NCBI GenBank assembly: GCA_017881465.1
Contig: JADGQV010000008.1
Location: 1 to 40,221 of the forward strand
Length of the DNA: 40,221 bases
Source: Gemmatimonadaceae bacterium
GTDB lineage: Bacteria; Gemmatimonadota; Gemmatimonadetes; Gemmatimonadales; Gemmatimonadaceae
Direction: 5' to 3'
Part shown: positions 17,537-26,436 of the stretch, piece by piece
Layout of the letters: each line of letters begins with the position of its first letter
How positions within the stretch are numbered: position 1 is the first letter of the stretch
Notes under the pieces: generated by a model
Seen by the model: the letters and a program-made list of their open reading frames with translations, nothing else
The model's database searches: none
What the model was told of the DNA's origin: nothing
Program-made: the position numbers and the translations under genes

Positions 17537-18478
17537 GTGGACATCGTGCTGCTCTTTCCCGGCCAGGGCTCGCAGAAGCCGGGGATGGGAAAAGATCTGG
17601 CCGACGCATTTCCGGTGGCGCGCGGCATTTTTGGCGAGGTCGACGCCGCGCTCGGAATGGACTTGAGCCGACTCTGCTTCGAGGGACCGGCCGAAGACCT
17701 GACTTTGACGCGCAATGCCCAGCCCGCTCTTTTTGCGCACGGCGCCGCTGTCTGGGCGCTCACCAAGGATGCGCTGCGCCCGTACGTCCGCGCGGCCGCC
17801 GGACATTCTCTCGGCGAATTCACCGCCTACTACGCCGCCGACTCGGTCAGCCTCCCTGGAGCCGCCCGCCTCGTGAGGAGACGTGGTGAGCTGATGTTCG
17901 AGACCGGGACGTCGCGTCCCGGAACTATGGCGGCGATTCTTGGAACGACGACGACACCGATCGAGGAGATCTGTGAGCGCGCGAGCAAAGAGGCGGGTCT
18001 GGTGGTGCCGGCCAACTTCAACACCGACGATCAGGTCGTGATCTCCGGCGAAATCGCGGGCGTAGAGCGCGCGATGGAGCTTGCAAAGGAGGCGGGTGCC
18101 AAGCGAGCGATCAGGCTTCCGGTGAGTGGCGCGTTCCATTCGCCGCTCATGGAGCCGGCGGTGGTCGGACTCACCGACGCGATCGCGACGTCGGCCTTCA
18201 CGGATCCCGTTTGCCCGGTTTACTCGAACGTGACCGCTCAACCCTCCACGACCGCGGTTGAGGCAAAGGCCCTGCTGCTGCGGCAGCTCACGTCTCCCGT
18301 TCGGTGGTCCACAGAGATCAGAAATATTGCTGCCCGTTTTTCTGAGGCACTCTACGTCGAGATGGGGCCTGGCAACGTCTTGAGCGGTCTGGTGGGGCGG
18401 CTCGTCAAAGGCGCTCGTACTTTTTCCTGCGGAACTCGCGCGGAAGTCGAAAAACTTCTCCAGATGGTCGCACAATGA
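17537..18478 (+). CDS. fabD: Malonyl-CoA:ACP transacylase (FabD)
   Basis: Loads malonyl groups from CoA onto the acyl carrier protein. LFPGQGSQKPGMG at the N-terminus and the nucleophile elbow GHSLGEFTA (Ser91, with His90 before it) are diagnostic. The second catalytic histidine is His201 in SGAFHSPLM. Length of 313 residues is normal. It starts with GTG three bases after fabH and overlaps fabG by four bases (ATGA). Confidence 0.97.
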   Translation: MDIVLLFPGQGSQKPGMGKDLADAFPVARGIFGEVDAALGMDLSRLCFEGPAEDLTLTRNAQPALFAHGAAVWALTKDALRPYVRAAAGHSLGEFTAYYAADSVSLPGAARLVRRRGELMFETGTSRPGTMAAILGTTTTPIEEICERASKEAGLVVPANFNTDDQVVISGEIAGVERAMELAKEAGAKRAIRLPVSGAFHSPLMEPAVVGLTDAIATSAFTDPVCPVYSNVTAQPSTTAVEAKALLLRQLTSPVRWSTEIRNIAARFSEALYVEMGPGNVLSGLVGRLVKGARTFSCGTRAEVEKLLQMVAQ

Positions 18479-19212
18479 AGATCGATCTCACCGGAAAGAA
18501 CGCCGTCGTCACCGGGAGCACCCGGGGAATCGGACGCGCCATCGCGGAAGCCTTGGCTGAATCCGGCGCACGGGTCGCCGTGGTGGGTCGCGACCTCCAG
18601 CGGGCCGAGGAAGCAGCGTCTGCCATCGGCAACAACGCCATGGGGTTCGCGGCCGATGTCGGCGATACGGCGGCAGTGGCGAAGCTCGTGGAAGACGTCG
18701 AGAAGGCATTCGGCTCGATCGACATTCTCGTCAACAATGCCGGAATCACCCGGGACAACCTGGTGATGCGCCTCAAGGACGACGATTGGGACGCCGTCCA
18801 GAACGCCAATCTACGTGGCCCGTTCGCGGCGATTCGCGCCGTTTCGAGAGGAATGATGAAGAAACGCTCCGGGCGGATCATCAACATCGCGAGCATCGTC
18901 GGCTTGATCGGCAACAAGGGTCAGGCTAACTACGCGGCGAGCAAGGCCGGCCTCATCGCCCTAACCAAGTCCGTCGCAAAGGAGCTGGGCTCGCGGAACA
19001 TTCTGGTGAATGCTGTGGCGCCTGGATTCATCGAGACGGAGATGACTGCGGCGATGACGAAGGAGGCCCGCGATGCGTTGGGCCAACAGATTGCACTTGA
19101 ACGGCTTGGCTCGGTACAGGACGTTGCCGCCATGGTCGCCTTCCTCGCTTCGGACCTCGCCTCCTACATCACGGGCCAGGTGTTCGTCGTGGATGGCGGG
19201 ATGGTGATGTAA
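18475..19212 (+). CDS. fabG: 3-oxoacyl-ACP reductase (FabG)
   Basis: NADPH-dependent reductase of the elongation cycle, with a short-chain dehydrogenase fold. The cofactor loop TGSTRGIGRAIA, the NNAG motif and the catalytic Ser140, Tyr153 and Lys157 (YAASK) are all in place. Length is 245 residues. The closeness to FabG in INIASIVG and GQANYAASKAG, together with its place between fabD and acpP, separates it from other short-chain dehydrogenases. Confidence 0.96.
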   Translation: MKIDLTGKNAVVTGSTRGIGRAIAEALAESGARVAVVGRDLQRAEEAASAIGNNAMGFAADVGDTAAVAKLVEDVEKAFGSIDILVNNAGITRDNLVMRLKDDDWDAVQNANLRGPFAAIRAVSRGMMKKRSGRIINIASIVGLIGNKGQANYAASKAGLIALTKSVAKELGSRNILVNAVAPGFIETEMTAAMTKEARDALGQQIALERLGSVQDVAAMVAFLASDLASYITGQVFVVDGGMVM

Positions 19213-19214
19213 CT

Positions 19215-19242
19215 TTGTATCAGATATTCGGTTAGATATATT
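19215..19242 (+). promoter_or_regulatory. Candidate sigma-70-type promoter for acpP
   Basis: The 65-base gap after fabG contains TTGTAT (19215-19220) and TATATT (19237-19242) separated by 16 bases, and it is the most AT-rich patch in this region. The acpP ribosome site AGGA (19264-19267) follows. A private promoter would suit acpP, which is normally made in large excess over the fab enzymes. The call rests on sequence resemblance only. Confidence 0.45.
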
Positions 19243-19277
19243 TCACGCACCCCCACATACACGAGGAAACCCACCAA

Positions 19278-19517
19278 ATGGCCGACAATTCCGACAAGGT
19301 CAAAGACATCATCGAGAAAGAGCTCGGTGTGGAGCGTGAAAAGCTGACCAACGAGGCAAGCTTCATCGAGGATCTCGGTGCCGACAGCCTGGACATCGTT
19401 GAGCTCGTAATGGAGTTCGAGAAAGAGTTCAACATTGACATCCCTGATGAGGACGCCGAGAAGCTGCGCACCGTAGGTGACGCGCTCGGTTATCTGAACC
19501 AGAAGGTCGGAGCGTAA
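19278..19517 (+). CDS. acpP: Acyl carrier protein
   Basis: Small acidic carrier of growing acyl chains, modified with 4'-phosphopantetheine. The attachment site is Ser37 in [13 protein letters not shown]. The 79-residue length and acidic helices are standard. It is separated from fabG by the only sizeable gap in the fab block and overlaps the fabF start by one base (TAATG). Confidence 0.98.
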   Translation: MADNSDKVKDIIEKELGVEREKLTNEASFIEDLGADSLDIVELVMEFEKEFNIDIPDEDAEKLRTVGDALGYLNQKVGA

Positions 19518-20764
19518 TGAAGAGACGAGTCGTCGTCACTGGCATGGGGATGATTACCCCCGTCGGTAACGATGTGGCGACGACCTGGCGGTCCCTGATA
19601 GAAGGGAAGTCGGGAACCGCGCCAATCACCAAGTTCGACGCATCGACATTTCCCGTTCGATTCGCCGCCGAAGTGAAAGGCTTCAACCCGCTCGATTACA
19701 TGGATCGCAAGGAAGCAAGGCGAGCGGATCCGTACACGCACTACGCCGTCGCTGCGGCGCGGCAGGCCATGACCGATGCGGGACTCGCGGGCGGGCACAA
19801 CGGAATGGATCCCGACCGGATCGGCGTCATCATCGGCAGCGGGATCGGCGGGCTCAAGAGCTTTGAGGAGCAGCACGACGTGTATCGGGAGCGTGGCGTC
19901 GGAAAGATCTCTCCCTTCTTCATTCCAATGTTCATCGCCGACATCGCCGCCGGCATTGTCTCGATGCAGTTCAACGCCAAGGGTCCAAACTACGCCACAG
20001 TATCAGCTTGCGCCACGAGTGCTCACGCAATAGGTGATGCATACCGGACGGTCCAGTACGGCGACGCGGATGTCATGATTACGGGTGGCGCCGAAGCCGC
20101 CGTCACTCCGATGGCGATCGGCGGCTTTGCCAACATGAAGGCCTTGTCCGAGCGAAACGATAGCCCCGAAACAGCGTCCCGTCCCTTTGACGCGACGCGA
20201 GACGGCTTCGTGATGGGGGAGGGAGCGGGAATCCTGATTCTCGAGGAGCTGGAGCACGCGCTCAATCGCGGCGCTAAGATCTACGCGGAGATGGTTGGGT
20301 ACGGCGCAACCGGTGACGCCTATCACGTCACTGCCCCGGCTCCCGACGGAGAGGGTGCCCAGCGCGCCATGAAGCGCGCACTCAAGGACGCTGGACTGGA
20401 GCCGAAAGACATCCAGTACATCAACGCCCACGGCACGTCCACTCCTGCCAACGATTTCAACGAGACGCGTGCGATCAAGGCGGTCTTCGGCGTCCATGCG
20501 AAGGAGGTGAACGTCAGCTCGACCAAATCTGCCACAGGTCACATGCTCGGCGCTGCGGGGGCGGTCGAGGCAGTCGTCAGCGCGATGGTCGTGGGAACAG
20601 GCATCATTCCGCCGACAATCAACTACCACACTCCCGAGCCCGAGCTCGACCTCAACTACACACCGAACACCTCCGTCAAGCGCGACGTCAACGCCGTTCT
20701 CAGCAATAGTTTTGGCTTCGGTGGGCACAACACCACCCTGGCCATCAAACGTTACATACGCTGA
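19517..20764 (+). CDS. fabF: Beta-ketoacyl-ACP synthase II (FabF)
   Basis: Elongating condensing enzyme of type II fatty acid synthesis. The Cys-His-His triad is present: Cys165 in TVSACATSAHAIGDA, His305 in INAHGTSTPAND and His342 in SATGHMLGAAGA, with Lys337 nearby. Length of 415 residues is normal for FabF. It follows acpP as in most bacteria. mqnE starts only four bases after its stop, linking fatty acid and menaquinone genes. Confidence 0.97.
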   Translation: MKRRVVVTGMGMITPVGNDVATTWRSLIEGKSGTAPITKFDASTFPVRFAAEVKGFNPLDYMDRKEARRADPYTHYAVAAARQAMTDAGLAGGHNGMDPDRIGVIIGSGIGGLKSFEEQHDVYRERGVGKISPFFIPMFIADIAAGIVSMQFNAKGPNYATVSACATSAHAIGDAYRTVQYGDADVMITGGAEAAVTPMAIGGFANMKALSERNDSPETASRPFDATRDGFVMGEGAGILILEELEHALNRGAKIYAEMVGYGATGDAYHVTAPAPDGEGAQRAMKRALKDAGLEPKDIQYINAHGTSTPANDFNETRAIKAVFGVHAKEVNVSSTKSATGHMLGAAGAVEAVVSAMVVGTGIIPPTINYHTPEPELDLNYTPNTSVKRDVNAVLSNSFGFGGHNTTLAIKRYIR

Positions 20765-20768
20765 GCCG

Positions 20769-21941
20769 ATGACCCGGCCTGCAGATACCTCGCTCGACCT
20801 CGCGAAGATCAAAGATCGCCCGCTCAGAGCCGTAGGAGAGAAAGTGGCTGCGCACAAGCGCCTCTCTCACACCGACGCGGAGCTTCTCTTCACATCACCC
20901 GATCTTCTCGGAGTCGGGATGCTTGCGGACTACGCCAATCGTCGCAAGCACGGCGACGTCGTGACGTTCGCGGCCAATCAGCACATCAATCCGACCAACG
21001 TCTGCTACCTCAGGAAGACCTGTGTCTTCTGCTCCTTCGCGCGATTGCCGAAGGAGGAAGGTGCATATCACTACACGCTCGACCAGGTATTCGCCGAAGC
21101 CGAGACGGCCGCCAATGGGCTGACGAAGGAGTTCCATATCGTCGGTGGACTCGACATGAAGGCCGGTCTCCAGTACTACAGTGAAATGTTTCGCGGCCTC
21201 AAGGCGCGCCATCCGCAAGTTCACATCAAGGCGCTCACGGCCGTCGAGATCGCGCACATCTCGCGGATCGATAAAATATCCATCGAGGACGTCCTCATAA
21301 CCCTGCGTGAAGCCGGACTCGACACATTGCCCGGCGGCGGAGCCGAAGTTTTCGGCAAAGGCGTGCGCATGGCGATCGCCGACAAGAAGCTCGCCGCCGA
21401 GGACTGGATCGATGTGCATCGGACCGCGCACCGGCTCGGGATCCGATCGAATTGCACGATGCTATACGGTCACGTTGAGAGCATCAAGGACCGCGTCCAG
21501 CACCTCTCCATGCTTCGCGATCTGCAGGACGAGTCCCATGGCTTCCTCGCTTACGTTCCGCTCGCCTATCACCCCGACAACAACGAGCTGGGGCTCGAGC
21601 TGGGCCGGCAGGGAACCGCGACGACGGGCTTCGACGACCTGCGCAATCTCGCGGTCGGCCGGCTCTTTCTCGACAACTTCGAGCACATCAAGACTCACTG
21701 GATCATGGTCACTCCGTTTCTCTCGCAGACCTCGCTCGCCTTCGGCGTGAACGACCTCGAGGGAACCGTGGTTCGCGAAAAGGTCTACCACGAAGCGGGC
21801 GCGCACACCGCGCAGGGCCTGAGTCTCGACGAGATTCTCGATCTGATCAGATCAGCCGGCAAGACTCCGGCTGAGCGCGACTCCTTCTACAATATTCTTC
21901 GCATCTTCGATCGGGCGCCCGCCGTGGCGGTGGCAGCCTGA
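20769..21941 (+). CDS. mqnE: Aminofutalosine synthase (MqnE), unusual CX5CX2C motif
   Basis: Radical SAM enzyme that adds an adenosyl radical to 3-enolpyruvoylbenzoate to make aminofutalosine, the second step of the futalosine menaquinone route. Family segments include HINPTNVC, EFHIVGGLDMKAGLQYY, DTLPGGGAEVFG and FLAYVPLAYHPDNN. The cluster cysteines read Cys79, Cys85, Cys88, a CX5CX2C spacing instead of the usual CX3CX2C seen in the neighbouring mqnC. The product is 390 residues. The ATG at 20769 was chosen because earlier in-frame starts lie within fabF. Adjacent mqnA and mqnC support the function. Confidence 0.88.
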   Translation: MTRPADTSLDLAKIKDRPLRAVGEKVAAHKRLSHTDAELLFTSPDLLGVGMLADYANRRKHGDVVTFAANQHINPTNVCYLRKTCVFCSFARLPKEEGAYHYTLDQVFAEAETAANGLTKEFHIVGGLDMKAGLQYYSEMFRGLKARHPQVHIKALTAVEIAHISRIDKISIEDVLITLREAGLDTLPGGGAEVFGKGVRMAIADKKLAAEDWIDVHRTAHRLGIRSNCTMLYGHVESIKDRVQHLSMLRDLQDESHGFLAYVPLAYHPDNNELGLELGRQGTATTGFDDLRNLAVGRLFLDNFEHIKTHWIMVTPFLSQTSLAFGVNDLEGTVVREKVYHEAGAHTAQGLSLDEILDLIRSAGKTPAERDSFYNILRIFDRAPAVAVAA

Positions 21942-22768
21942 TGAAGATCGGACGCATCCCGTACATCAACTGCTACCCAGTCTACGGCGCGATCGACCGG
22001 GGCATCGTCCCACTCGACGCCGAGCTCGTTGATGGCGTCCCGACCGACCTGAACCGCCGCATGGGCGCGGGCCAGCTCGACATGAGCGTCGTGTCCGCGG
22101 TCGAATACGCGCGCGACTCCGACCGCTACCTGCTGCTGCCCGACCTCGCAATCTCGTGCGATGGTCCCGTCCGCAGCGTCATGTTGTTCTCCCGTCGTCC
22201 CGCCGCCGAGCTAGGCTCGAGGAGCGTCATCGTCAGCAGAAGCTCGATGACCAGCGTCGCGCTCCTCGAGCTCCTCTTCGAAAATGTCTGGCATGCGAAG
22301 CCACGCTTCGTCGCGGGCGACGCAGAGATCCGTGACGTGGTCGAGTCGAACGACGGCGGCGCGGATGCCCGCCTCGTGATCGGCGACGCTGCGCTCTTGC
22401 TCGGCTCCAATCATCGCGAGCGGTATCCGCACGTTTACGACCTCGGCCAGATGTGGAAAGATTGGACCGGACAACCCTTCGTCTTCGCGGTCTGGGTTGC
22501 GCAACGCTCGACCGACGTGAAGGAAGCGCTCGTTGCCCACGCCGGACTCATCGCTTCCCGCAACTGGGGTCTCCGCCACTTGCCGGAACTGGCCGAGCAA
22601 GCCCATGAGGCCACAGGCGTGAAGAGAGATGTCTGCGTGGAGTATCTTTCTGGCTTGGATTACGGACTGTCTTACTCGCACCTCGCCGGACTTACCGAGT
22701 TCTACCGCCGGCTCGTCGAGCGCGGACGAATCCCGAACGGAACACTGACATTCCTTCCCGCCGCATGA
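21941..22768 (+). CDS. mqnA: Chorismate dehydratase (MqnA)
   Basis: Removes water from chorismate to give 3-enolpyruvoylbenzoate, the first step of the futalosine pathway. The fold resembles periplasmic binding proteins. The N-terminus KIGRIPYINCYPVYGAID, the segment GVPTDLNRRMGAGQLDMSVVSAVEYA and the later LVIGDAALL are family features. Length is 275 residues. It is coupled on both sides, sharing one base with mqnE (TGATG) and four with mqnC (ATGA). Confidence 0.93.
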   Translation: MKIGRIPYINCYPVYGAIDRGIVPLDAELVDGVPTDLNRRMGAGQLDMSVVSAVEYARDSDRYLLLPDLAISCDGPVRSVMLFSRRPAAELGSRSVIVSRSSMTSVALLELLFENVWHAKPRFVAGDAEIRDVVESNDGGADARLVIGDAALLLGSNHRERYPHVYDLGQMWKDWTGQPFVFAVWVAQRSTDVKEALVAHAGLIASRNWGLRHLPELAEQAHEATGVKRDVCVEYLSGLDYGLSYSHLAGLTEFYRRLVERGRIPNGTLTFLPAA

Positions 22769-23817
22769 GCGAGACACGCGACCTTCTCGATTTCTACACG
22801 AACTCCTCGCTCCTCGAGTTGGGCGCCGAAGCGGATCGTGTGCGCCAGGAAAAGCACCCCGGCAACACTGTCACCTACATCATCGACCGCAACATCAACT
22901 ACACGAACGTCTGCGTGGCCGATTGCGGTTTCTGCGCGTTCGCGCGCAGGCCCAAGCACGGGGAAGGCTACACGCTTTCTTTCGAGCAGATCGGCGCCAA
23001 GATCGACGAACTCAAGGCACTGGGCGGTGTCCAGATCCTGATCCAGGGCGGCCATAACCCGTATATCCCGTTCGAGTGGTATCTCGACCTGATGCATTAC
23101 ATCAAGCGGAACCACCCGATCCACATCCACGGCTTCAGCCCGAGCGAGATCGACTTCTTCGCCAAGCTGTTCCGGATGGACGCGGTTGAAGTGATTCGCG
23201 AGCTGCGAAAAGCGGGGCTCGATTCGATTCCGGGCGGTGGAGGAGAGATCCTCGTGCAGCGCGTCCGCGATATCGTGGCACCCAAGAAAGCGGGCGCCGA
23301 CCGCTGGCTCGAGATTATGGAGCTCGCCCACAACGAGGGGATGAAGACGTCCGTCACCATGATGTACGGGCTCGGCGAAACGCTGGCCGAGCGGCTCGAG
23401 CATCTCCAGCGAGTGAGAGACGTTCAGTCGCGCACGGGCGGATTCACTGCGTTCATCTGCTGGCCCCTCCAGCCCGAGAACACCCCGACGATGTCCCACC
23501 AGCCGAAGACGGGCGCCACCGAGTACCTGCGGACCATCGCCTTCGCGCGGGTCGTTCTCGACAACGTTCCGAATCTCCAATCGAGCTGGGTGACCATGGG
23601 AATGAAGATCGGGCAGATCGCGCTCCGCTTCGGCTGCAACGACTTCGGCTCCCTCATGATCGAGGAGAACGTGGTGTCCGCCGCGAACACCACGCACCGC
23701 ACGTCGACCGCCGAGATGGAGCGCTTGATCCGTGACGCCGGTTTCACACCGGCCCGTAGAAAGCAGGACTACTCGCTCATCGATCCCGCACCAGCTGTCC
23801 ACGCGGATGCCGCGTGA
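22765..23817 (+). CDS. mqnC: Cyclic dehypoxanthinyl futalosine synthase (MqnC)
   Basis: Radical SAM enzyme that cyclises dehypoxanthinyl futalosine. The cluster motif is canonical CX3CX2C, with Cys50, Cys54 and Cys57 in NYTNVCVADCGFCAFAR. Other family segments are GVQILIQGGHNPYIP, IHGFSPSEI, DSIPGGGGEIL and TSVTMMYGLGE. Length is 350 residues. mqnB (nucleoside hydrolase) and mqnD are not in the window and must lie elsewhere or be replaced. Its last 11 bases overlap ispF. Confidence 0.95.
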   Translation: MSETRDLLDFYTNSSLLELGAEADRVRQEKHPGNTVTYIIDRNINYTNVCVADCGFCAFARRPKHGEGYTLSFEQIGAKIDELKALGGVQILIQGGHNPYIPFEWYLDLMHYIKRNHPIHIHGFSPSEIDFFAKLFRMDAVEVIRELRKAGLDSIPGGGGEILVQRVRDIVAPKKAGADRWLEIMELAHNEGMKTSVTMMYGLGETLAERLEHLQRVRDVQSRTGGFTAFICWPLQPENTPTMSHQPKTGATEYLRTIAFARVVLDNVPNLQSSWVTMGMKIGQIALRFGCNDFGSLMIEENVVSAANTTHRTSTAEMERLIRDAGFTPARRKQDYSLIDPAPAVHADAA

Positions 23818-24307
23818 CGGCGACGCGACTATCCGCGTCGGCATCGGCTACGACTCCCACCGGTTCGCCCCGGGCCGCCCTCTAACACTTGGCGGCGTTC
23901 TAATACCAGCGGAAGTCGGCCTCCTGGGTCATTCCGATGCCGATGCCATCTGCCATGCCGTTACCGACGCTATTTTGGGCGCCGCGGGACTGGGCGACAT
24001 CGGTGAGATGTTCCCGGACACCGATCCCGCCAACAAGGACCGCGATTCAATTGGAATGCTCGAGGCCGCCGTCAAACGAATAGCGACCGCCGGCTACAGG
24101 GTGCATCAGGTCGATGTGAGCGTCGTCGCCGAGTCGCCGCGCCTCTCGCCGCACCGCGAGAAAATCCGGGCCCGTCTGGCCTCCGCCCTCGGTATCGAAT
24201 CGGCGAGCGTGAGCGTCAAAGGGAAGTCCAACGAAGGCATGGGCTGGATCGGGCGAAAGGAAGGGCTCGCCTGCATCGCGGTCGCCACTCTGAAAGGGAA
24301 TCGCTAG
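23807..24307 (+). CDS. ispF: 2-C-methyl-D-erythritol 2,4-cyclodiphosphate synthase (IspF)
   Basis: MEP pathway enzyme that makes the cyclic diphosphate on the way to isoprenoid precursors. The metal ligands Asp16 and His18 (GIGYDSHRF) and His50 (GHSDADAICHAVTDA) are present. So is the segment GDIGEMFPDTDP. The ATG at 23807 gives 166 residues, close to the usual 157-160. Longer in-frame starts run into mqnC. Its place after menaquinone genes makes sense because the menaquinone tail is an isoprenoid. Confidence 0.95.
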   Translation: MPRDGDATIRVGIGYDSHRFAPGRPLTLGGVLIPAEVGLLGHSDADAICHAVTDAILGAAGLGDIGEMFPDTDPANKDRDSIGMLEAAVKRIATAGYRVHQVDVSVVAESPRLSPHREKIRARLASALGIESASVSVKGKSNEGMGWIGRKEGLACIAVATLKGNR

Positions 24308-24310
24308 CGA

Positions 24311-24925
24311 ATGCTCCAGAACCTGACCCGATGGCTAGGTGACCTGCCGCTCGGATCTCTTTACGTAGCGATCGCCGCGCTCTCGGCGTTTGAGAACTTT
24401 TTCCCGCCATTCCCTTCCGACGCGGTGATCGCGTTCGGAAGCTTTCTCGCCGACAGAGCGCAGGGATCCCCGATTACCGTTTTCCTTTGTGGCTGGCTCG
24501 GGAACGTTGCCGGGGCCGGGGTCACCTACACACTCGGACGACGCTTCGGCGCGAAAGCGTTCCTGCGGAGAATCGAGAAATACGCCGGTCCCGACGCCGA
24601 AAATAGAATCAGGAAGCTCTACTCGAAGTACGGCTTCGCGGGCTTGTTCGTGAGCCGTTTCCTTCCCGGGGTGCGGGCCATCGTCCCGCCGTTCGCCGGA
24701 GCTATGAGGCTGCCTGCCTTCAGAGTGATGCTTTCCGTCGCGACCGCGTCCGGAGTGTGGTTCGGCCTAATTACGTTTCTGGCGTTCCGCGCCGGCGACA
24801 ACTGGGATCTCGTTGAGCGCCATCTGGTACGGTCAGGCAAGGTCGCGGGTCTGATCGCCGTCGGGATCGTCGTACTCGCAATAGGAATCTGGCTATGGAA
24901 GCGTCAGGCAAAAAAACGTGAGTAA
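24311..24925 (+). CDS. DedA family membrane protein
   Basis: A 204-residue integral membrane protein of the DedA/SNARE-associated family. Some members act as lipid flippases or scramblases, for example for undecaprenyl phosphate or phosphatidylethanolamine. Family features are FENFFPPFPSDAV at residues 27-39 and the SRFLPGVRAIVPPFAG motif at 115-130, with about five hydrophobic helices. The C-terminus is basic (KRQAKKRE). The substrate cannot be inferred. It starts three bases after ispF and overlaps the Xer recombinase by eight bases. Confidence 0.9.
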   Translation: MLQNLTRWLGDLPLGSLYVAIAALSAFENFFPPFPSDAVIAFGSFLADRAQGSPITVFLCGWLGNVAGAGVTYTLGRRFGAKAFLRRIEKYAGPDAENRIRKLYSKYGFAGLFVSRFLPGVRAIVPPFAGAMRLPAFRVMLSVATASGVWFGLITFLAFRAGDNWDLVERHLVRSGKVAGLIAVGIVVLAIGIWLWKRQAKKRE

Positions 24926-25838
24926 TCCGAAGCTGGATGATGCCTTAGCCCGCGCATTCTACATCGAGCGGTTCGACGATTTTCTCGCTCTGGAACAGGG
25001 GGCCTCGGTACAGACCAGCCGCGCCTACAAGCTCGACATCGCCCGGTTCGTCACATACGCCAGCATCAAGGGCGCGTTATCCCCGACCGAGATTAGCGCG
25101 CGCATGCTCCGCGAATTCGTATATCACCTCAAGGACCTCGGGCTCTCCCCGGCCTCGATCAGGCGCAACGTGTCGGCAGTTCGGACGTACTTCAAGTTCA
25201 TGCTTGGAGAAGGGCACGTCGTGCGTGATCCGAGCGAGAGACTGGAAACGCCGAAGCGTTGGCGCACTCTTCCCGAAGTGCTCGGCGTCGAGGAAATCGA
25301 GAAGCTCCTTGCCGCTCCATCACTCGACGAGCCGCTCGCGTTCCGCGACAGGGCAATGCTCGAGCTGGCGTATGGCGCGGGACTGCGAGTTTCGGAATGG
25401 ATTTCGCTCAGCGTCCGCGATGTGATGCTTCAGGACCACCTCGTACGCGTATTCGGGAAAGGCGCCAAGGAGCGCCTCGTTCCCATTGGCCGCCGAGCGA
25501 TCGGAGCGATCGCCATCTATCTGCGCGAGCTTCGTCCGAAGCTGGAGAAAGGTGAGGGCAAGGGAATCCTGTTCCTCAACGCTCGCGGCCGACCCTTGTC
25601 CCGCATGGGCGCGTGGAAGATCCTCCGCAAGTACGTGAACCAGGCCGGAATCACCAAGCCCGTGTCGCCGCATACTCTCCGTCATTCGTTCGCGACGCAC
25701 TTGCTGGAAGGAGGCGCGGATTTGAGAGCGGTGCAGGAGATGCTGGGCCACGTAGACATCTCGACCACGCAGATCTACACCCACGTCGACCGCGAATACC
25801 TGCGCTCGGTACACAAGCAGTTTCATCCCCGCGCGTGA
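24918..25838 (+). CDS. Tyrosine recombinase XerC/XerD
   Basis: Site-specific recombinase of the Xer type, which resolves chromosome dimers at dif. An N-terminal SAM-like DNA-binding domain covers about residues 13-100. The catalytic set is complete: Arg157 (GAGLRVSE), Lys181, His252 and Arg255 (HTLRHSFATHLLEGG), His278 (MLGHVDISTTQIY) and Tyr287. At 306 residues it is Xer-sized. Housekeeping neighbours and the lack of flanking repeats argue against a mobile-element integrase. XerC and XerD cannot be told apart here. The start is GTG inside the end of the DedA gene. Confidence 0.93.
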   Translation: MSNPKLDDALARAFYIERFDDFLALEQGASVQTSRAYKLDIARFVTYASIKGALSPTEISARMLREFVYHLKDLGLSPASIRRNVSAVRTYFKFMLGEGHVVRDPSERLETPKRWRTLPEVLGVEEIEKLLAAPSLDEPLAFRDRAMLELAYGAGLRVSEWISLSVRDVMLQDHLVRVFGKGAKERLVPIGRRAIGAIAIYLRELRPKLEKGEGKGILFLNARGRPLSRMGAWKILRKYVNQAGITKPVSPHTLRHSFATHLLEGGADLRAVQEMLGHVDISTTQIYTHVDREYLRSVHKQFHPRA

Positions 25839-25860
25839 TCGCGCTCACGTAGAATTAGCG

Positions 25861-26436
25861 ATGCTCCTCGTGCTCGATAACTACGACTCGTTCACCTACA
25901 ATCTCGTCCAGTATCTGGGCGAGCTGGGCGAAAGTCCCGTCGTGAAGCGCAACGACGAGATCAGCGTCGACGACATCGGAACAATGGGCGTGACGCGCAT
26001 GGTGATCTCCCCGGGGCCGTGCACGCCATCCGAAGCGGGAATCAGCGTCGCCGCCATCAGACGCTGGGGAAAGTCGATTCCGATCCTTGGCGTATGCCTC
26101 GGCCATCAGGCGATCGGTGAAGCGTACGGCGGGAAAGTAGTGCGCGCGCGAACGCTAATGCACGGCAAGACCTCACACATCACTCACGACGGAAAGGGGA
26201 TATTCAGGAACATTCCTAACCCGCTCGAGGTGATGAGGTATCATTCGTTGGTGGTTCAGACCGACTCGCTGCCAGCCGAGCTGGAGATCACGGCGCGGGC
26301 GAAGGACGATTCCAGCGAGATCCATGCGATCCGGCACCGCGAGCATCCGGTATGGGGTCTGCAATTCCATCCCGAATCGATCCTTACCGAAAGCGGTAAG
26401 GAGATTCTTCGAAACTTTCTAACAATCGGACGATGA
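25861..26436 (+). CDS. pabA: Glutamine amidotransferase, anthranilate/aminodeoxychorismate synthase component II (TrpG/PabA)
   Basis: Class I glutamine amidotransferase that supplies ammonia to a chorismate-using partner. DNYDSFTYNLVQYLGELG at the N-terminus, ISPGPCTPSEAG, the nucleophile Cys79 in GVCLGHQAIG, and His170 and Glu172 in QFHPESI are all typical. Length is 191 residues. No TrpE or PabB is in the window, so tryptophan and folate roles cannot be separated, and many bacteria use one protein for both. The stop overlaps the next gene by four bases. Confidence 0.93.
   Translation: MLLVLDNYDSFTYNLVQYLGELGESPVVKRNDEISVDDIGTMGVTRMVISPGPCTPSEAGISVAAIRRWGKSIPILGVCLGHQAIGEAYGGKVVRARTLMHGKTSHITHDGKGIFRNIPNPLEVMRYHSLVVQTDSLPAELEITARAKDDSSEIHAIRHREHPVWGLQFHPESILTESGKEILRNFLTIGR

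Noticed and set aside
16484-18475. A 663-codon open frame on the minus strand opposite fabH and fabD
   Set aside because: It lies entirely opposite strongly supported fab genes. The translation is rich in Arg, His, Asp and Gly with no domain-like pattern. Long antisense frames are expected in GC-rich genes.
24918-25838. The tyrosine recombinase as the integrase of a mobile element
   Set aside because: It has XerC/D length and motifs. Its neighbours on both sides are housekeeping genes, and no attachment-site repeats, tRNA end or phage genes are visible.
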